From positions 26,846,001 to 26,910,000 of the forward strand of contig NC_091976.1 in NCBI RefSeq assembly GCF_036711975.1: DNA of 64,000 nt, given 5' to 3'. This stretch comes from Onthophagus taurus (lineage: Eukaryota > Arthropoda > Insecta > Coleoptera > Scarabaeidae). A program made the translations under genes and the position numbers. Below, piece by piece: positions 60,188 through 64,000 of the stretch (position 1 is its first letter; the number at the start of each line of letters is the position of its first letter). The notes beneath the pieces were generated by a model that worked only from the letters and a program-made list of their open reading frames with translations, was not told where the DNA came from and did no database searches.

Positions 60188-62795
60188 TTAAGCGTTTGAT
60201 TCTGTTGAACTAGATTCTTCGGTGACTTTTTTGACTTTCGGTCTTATTAAATAATCACAACTCCATAAGATCACGCAAAACATTGATAAAGCTGTTGTTG
60301 CATATAAAGAGTAAATGTAAGAATTTGCCAAATCGTGGGCTAAACCTAAAACAAATTTACGAAAAATTTATAACTTGGTAGATAAACTAAAAAAAATCTC
60401 GACTTTATTGCTACGATAAAATGTTATTGATAACATTTTTTTATCTCCTTTAATTACCTTTAAGATTAATCATATAAAAATGATTGGATTTGTTAAAAAT
60501 ATAGTTTATTTTAAAATTTGTATTAATCAATTTCTTCATTTGTACTTCAAAAAATGGGAAAAGTTGGTTACAGAAATCTTGTCTTGGCATAAAACTTGCA
60601 AGTAGTGAGCGCCTTCAGATAAATTAGTTATAATTAGCATTGTGTGAGAGTTCGGAATAGATTGGATCAAAACAAACTGTATGGAGTATTCGTTTCAAAC
60701 TCATGCCAGGTATAAATATGGCCGGTAAAGTGTTATTGGAATTTAAAATGGTGGATCACGAACTATAAAAAAGAGCTAACAGGAAATAAGTCCGTTTTGC
60801 AAAATCACCAAATAAGCAATGTTGAAGAAAATAATCGTTTCAATCGAGTGACTGAAAAAAGAACTCTGGAAACACCACAGTGATAGAGAGAAAGTATTGA
60901 AACATACTACAAATTTAGGTAGAATCTTCCTCAAAGTTCTCGACATTTAGAAAGAAAAATTCTGGATAGTTCTCAAAGTTACGAATTATTAAACGTGTTC
61001 ACGAAAATCGTTATAATTAATTAGAAACATACATAGTACACATAATATGGATTAAAAGATGAAATAAAAAAGATTTTGATGTGTTTTGGAAGTGTTTGAA
61101 AGATACCAAAAAATAAAAATTACTTATTGGTGTGTGTCAAAATGGTCCTAATTGCTTGGAAATACCTTAAAATTATTTAATAAATGCAATACAAGTTAAT
61201 AACAATATTTGCAGAAAATTCAAAGACTTAAAATACGAATAAAGCTGACCAAAATGGTTCTAATCAAGTAGAAAAATCCATAGAACACATAATATGGATA
61301 AAAGGATAAAGTAAAAACGATTTTGGTGTGTTCTAAAAGTGTTTGGGAGATACCAGAAGATAGAAAAAACTTATTGGTATGTGTCAAAATGGTCCTAATT
61401 GCTTGGAAATACCTTAAAATTATTTAATAAAGGCAATACAAATTAATAACAATATTTGCAGAAAATTCAAAGACTTAAAATACGAATAAAGCTGACCAAA
61501 ATGGTTCTAATCAAGTAGAAAAATCCATAGAACACATAATATGGATAAAAGGATAAAGTAAAAACGATTTTGGTGTGTTCTAAAAGTGTTTGGGAGATAC
61601 CAGAAGATAGAAAAAACGTATTGGTGTGTGTCAAAATGGTCCTAATTGCTTGGAAATACTTTAATATGAAAATTCCTTGAAAATCATTGGTAAAATCAGG
61701 TTCCCCAATATGATAACCCACAAGTTTGCATAAAATAAATTTTCTGGCGGTGATATGATAGCGTTTATAACAAAATTTATTTCAAACGTGTCTAAGTTTC
61801 AATTAAAAAATATAATTAATTCTTACCTATAACAGGTCCAACAACTAAAGATAAAATCCCATTAGTAACCATCAACAATCCATTAGCTGCAGCTAATCTT
61901 TCATACTCAACATATCTAGGTAAAATTAGCGATTGAAAAACCGCTTTTGATCCTTTACCTAAACCAAGAGTGGCCACTCCAATTAAAACAATATATTTTT
62001 GATCATAGAAAACAGCCATAACTTGAACAAAAAATATTCAATTAAATACTTTAGTTAATAAATCAATTTCTTACTCGTTCTGCCAATAGACGAAGCCATT
62101 AATGAACAAACATAACAAACTTTCGGTGGTAAATTCATCTTGTACGTTATGAATGGCACGACTAACCGACCTGTTAGGTCGGTAGAAGACAGCCACGATA
62201 TGGCTATTGCTAATTCTTGGATATTAAAACCATTTAAACGGGTTAAAACGAACGGGGTCATCACTATGGTGTTAAGTTCGGATGCAAAAGAAACTCCCAT
62301 TCCAAGAGCTAAGATTACATAAGTAGCTTCTGTAAAAAGTTTAAAATCGAACAATTTCGTAACTGATCTGCACATATTCTTTTTCTCTTTAGGTAAGGAG
62401 TTGTTGTTGTTGGTCGAGATGAGTTTATCGTTTAAACCGTTCTAAAAAGAAAATTGTGAATGAATCAACACGAATTAATAAAAAATTAGTATTTTTGTTT
62501 ACTTTATCATCGTGTGGTAAGATAATTTTGCTAGTTTTTTTCTTTTTGTATTCCCTTCCTTTTAATGGGTGTAATAAAAGCGCGGCCGGAAACATGTTTA
62601 ATGCGAATCCAGCGAAAATTAAAACGGTTCCTTGAACACCATAATACTGAAGAAGGAAATGACAAACTTGCGGCATAAATATTCCTATTAAACATGATCC
62701 TGTTACTTGAAGACTTATTGCTAACGCCAATTTCTTTTCAAAGTATGAATAAACCATCATGTATGTTGCAGGCATTAAAATTCCATTTCCAACAC
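60188..62795 (-). CDS. MCT-G: monocarboxylate transporter-like, 5' end beyond the window
   Basis: Minus-strand exons 62503-62795, 62075-62441, 61827-62021 and 60188-60345, from TM4 to the C-terminus (about 337 codons). The earlier exons with the PDGG motif are not between 62796 and 64000 and must lie to the right. Phases agree and the exon frame resembles the others (195 nt in place of 192). TM8 keeps the D-x3-R pair (STDLTGRLVVP). The TM5 motif is altered: YFEKKLALAISLQVTGSCLIG, without the second basic residue and the G-x-G pattern of the other six genes. The middle loop is short. It is the most diverged member, so a different substrate is possible. Confidence 0.85.
60346..61826. other. Last intron of MCT-G
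   Basis: About 1.5 kb. 60346-61000 shows nothing recognisable; the rest is the tandem repeat listed separately. Confidence 0.45.
61005..61680. repeat. Tandem repeat, ~247-bp unit, about 2.7 copies
   Basis: TATTGGTGTGTGTCAAAATGGTCCTAATTGCTTGGAAATAC recurs at about 61125, 61372 and 61620. Between them AGTAGAAAAATCCATAGAACACATAATATGG recurs. The second and third units are almost identical. Confidence 0.85.
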
Positions 62796-62799
62796 CTAA

Positions 62800-63040
62800 A
62801 CAATAATTTCACAAAAATTAGAGTTTACCTTCAACTTATTTATAAATATATTGATAAATATTACACTTAAAAACATTATATTTGTTTAAGTGGGTCTCAA
62901 ATAAAATTATTTTTAAGATAACCTAATTATTTTGTGTCACATGTTTATGATTGATGTTTTTAAGTTGTTTGGAGGGGTTTTTTAAGTCATGTTGTGATTA
63001 CATAATAGATATATACCAAGAATTTCAACATTTCAACATT
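62800..63040. other. Start of the 5' intron of MCT-G
   Basis: AT-rich intronic sequence directly 5' of the first visible exon; no feature seen. Confidence 0.4.
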
Positions 63041-63389
63041 TGGAATGATTCTAGTTCTAGGTCTTGTGTTAGTTCTAGTGATAGTACGGTTTAGCCATTT
63101 GTCTCTTAAAGCGGCAAAACCCGAATGTTTCTAGTTCTAGGTCTAGTGGTGGTTCCCATGCTAGTCTTAGTTCTAGTTTTAGTTGTTATTCAGCGTTAGA
63201 TTATTGTATATTTTTCATTGAAGTAAAACTAGAACTAACACTAGACCTCCTTGAAACGTCGTTCTAGGAGGAGGTTCTTAAATTTGCAAATACCTACTCG
63301 AGTTGTATCTTCTAAATTGTGATCCAGAGATAGTTAAATTTATCAAAGTGCAAAGGTTGAGATGGATTAGCCATAAAATTAACATAAAA

Positions 63390-63560
63390 AGTATTTGAAG
63401 AATTATAGCCTTAGTTGGAAAGCCGAAGAGACATTTTGTGGACGATGTGGCGGAGGATCTAAGAGTGCTGGAGATAACAGGCGTGGGATAGACATGTTTA
63501 GAAGGAACTGTTATGACAGGCCAAGATTCGCAATGAGTTATAGAGCCAAGCATTCGTTTG
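63390..63560 (+). pseudogene. LINE C-terminal remnant
   Basis: In the plus strand, GKPKRHFVDDVAEDLRVLEI at about 63418-63477 matches the R-P-K-K-R-W-x-D-D-x-x-x-D-L text found at the C-terminal end of many RTE-like LINE proteins. A stop follows and the rest is missing. Confidence 0.5.
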
Positions 63561-63563
63561 ATA

Positions 63564-63690
63564 TACAGGGTGTTTCATTAGGAATGATACATACGTTAAT
63601 ATGTTATAGATTTATTCATTTTAAGCAGAAAAGTTCCTAAAAACATGTCCTCAATTCTCAAAGATAACTGATACAGCTTGTTAATGCATA
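63564..63690. mobile_element. One-armed copy of the fold-back element at 57147
   Basis: TACAGGGTGTTTCATTAGGA, then TTCATTTTAAGCAGAAAAGT and TTCTCAAAGATAACT as in the copy at 57147. Only one arm is present. Confidence 0.65.
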
Positions 63691-64000
63691 AACTGATTTA
63701 TTTAAATGTGTACATAAAATAAAATAATAATAATATTAATTCGGACTTTAAAGGAAGGACGTCTCTCAAGACGGCTAAACCCGAATGATTCTAGTCCTAG
63801 GTCTTGTGTTAGTTCTAGTGATAGTGCTAGAACTAACACTGGACCATGAATTAGAAACATTCGGATTTAGCCGCACGTCTCTCAAGACGGCTAAACCCGA
63901 ATGATTCTAGTTCTAGGTCTTGTATTAGTTCTAGTGATAGTGCAAAACTAGAACTAACACTAGACCATGAATTAGAAACATTCGGATTTAGCCGCACGTC

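Larger units (their letters stand above)
63040..64000. repeat. Cluster of hairpin repeats ('CTAGAACTAACACTAGACC / TTTAGCCG')
   Basis: Arms ACATTCGGATTTAGCCGCAC and CGGCTAAACCCGAATG, flanked by AACTAGAACTAACACTAGACC and its complement GGTCTTGTGTTAGTTCTAG, occur at 63042-63245, 63764-63830, 63830-63945 and 63945 to the edge. The last three form a tandem array with a ~120-base unit. Sequence between 63250 and 63760 holds other fragments. The array continues past the window. Confidence 0.8.

Overview
This is a stretch of an insect nuclear genome, possibly a beetle (the order is inference only). It is AT-rich, its genes have short exons with GT..AG introns, and it carries a CAPA neuropeptide precursor and many transposable elements. 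Exon models were built by hand from splice signals, reading phase and similarity between paralogues. I had no transcript data.

Left part (1-11,700): the 3' end of a Ty3/gypsy-type LTR retroelement (integrase tail, broken env-like region, polypurine tract, start of the 3' LTR). Then comes a four-exon CAPA gene (+, 4774-5359), a 3.3-kb satellite with a ~455-bp period, and a second four-exon amidated-neuropeptide precursor on the opposite strand (10768-11570). The second precursor has the same intron phases and the same TATA-box spacing as CAPA, and one peptide resembles a periviscerokinin. I propose it is a diverged CAPA paralogue; this is the most interesting lead in the window.

Middle-left (11,851-20,200): HEMK1, the glutamine methyltransferase for mitochondrial release factors (minus strand, five exons). 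Its 4.3-kb last intron holds a hAT-like element that itself contains a jockey-like LINE. Upstream of HEMK1 lie tandem duplications without recognised genes.

Right two thirds (20,212-62,795): seven head-to-tail minus-strand genes of the SLC16/monocarboxylate-transporter family, here called MCT-A to MCT-G; the seventh runs off the right edge. They share an exon skeleton: a ~75-nt first exon with the P-D-G-G-W/Y-G-W motif, a 271-nt exon, one or more loop exons, a 192-nt exon and a short last exon. Two genes have two candidate first exons each, suggesting alternative promoters. One has its 271-nt exon split 127+144 by a new intron, and another has an extra intron in its loop.

The introns and spacers are packed with repeats: five copies of a hAT-like non-autonomous element whose interior is a ~362-bp tandem satellite (one with an exact 8-bp target duplication), fold-back elements starting TACAGGGTG, LINE remnants, a broken DDE transposase inside a ~175-bp satellite, a ~25-bp degenerate minisatellite around hAT copies, and a hairpin repeat that clusters at the right edge.
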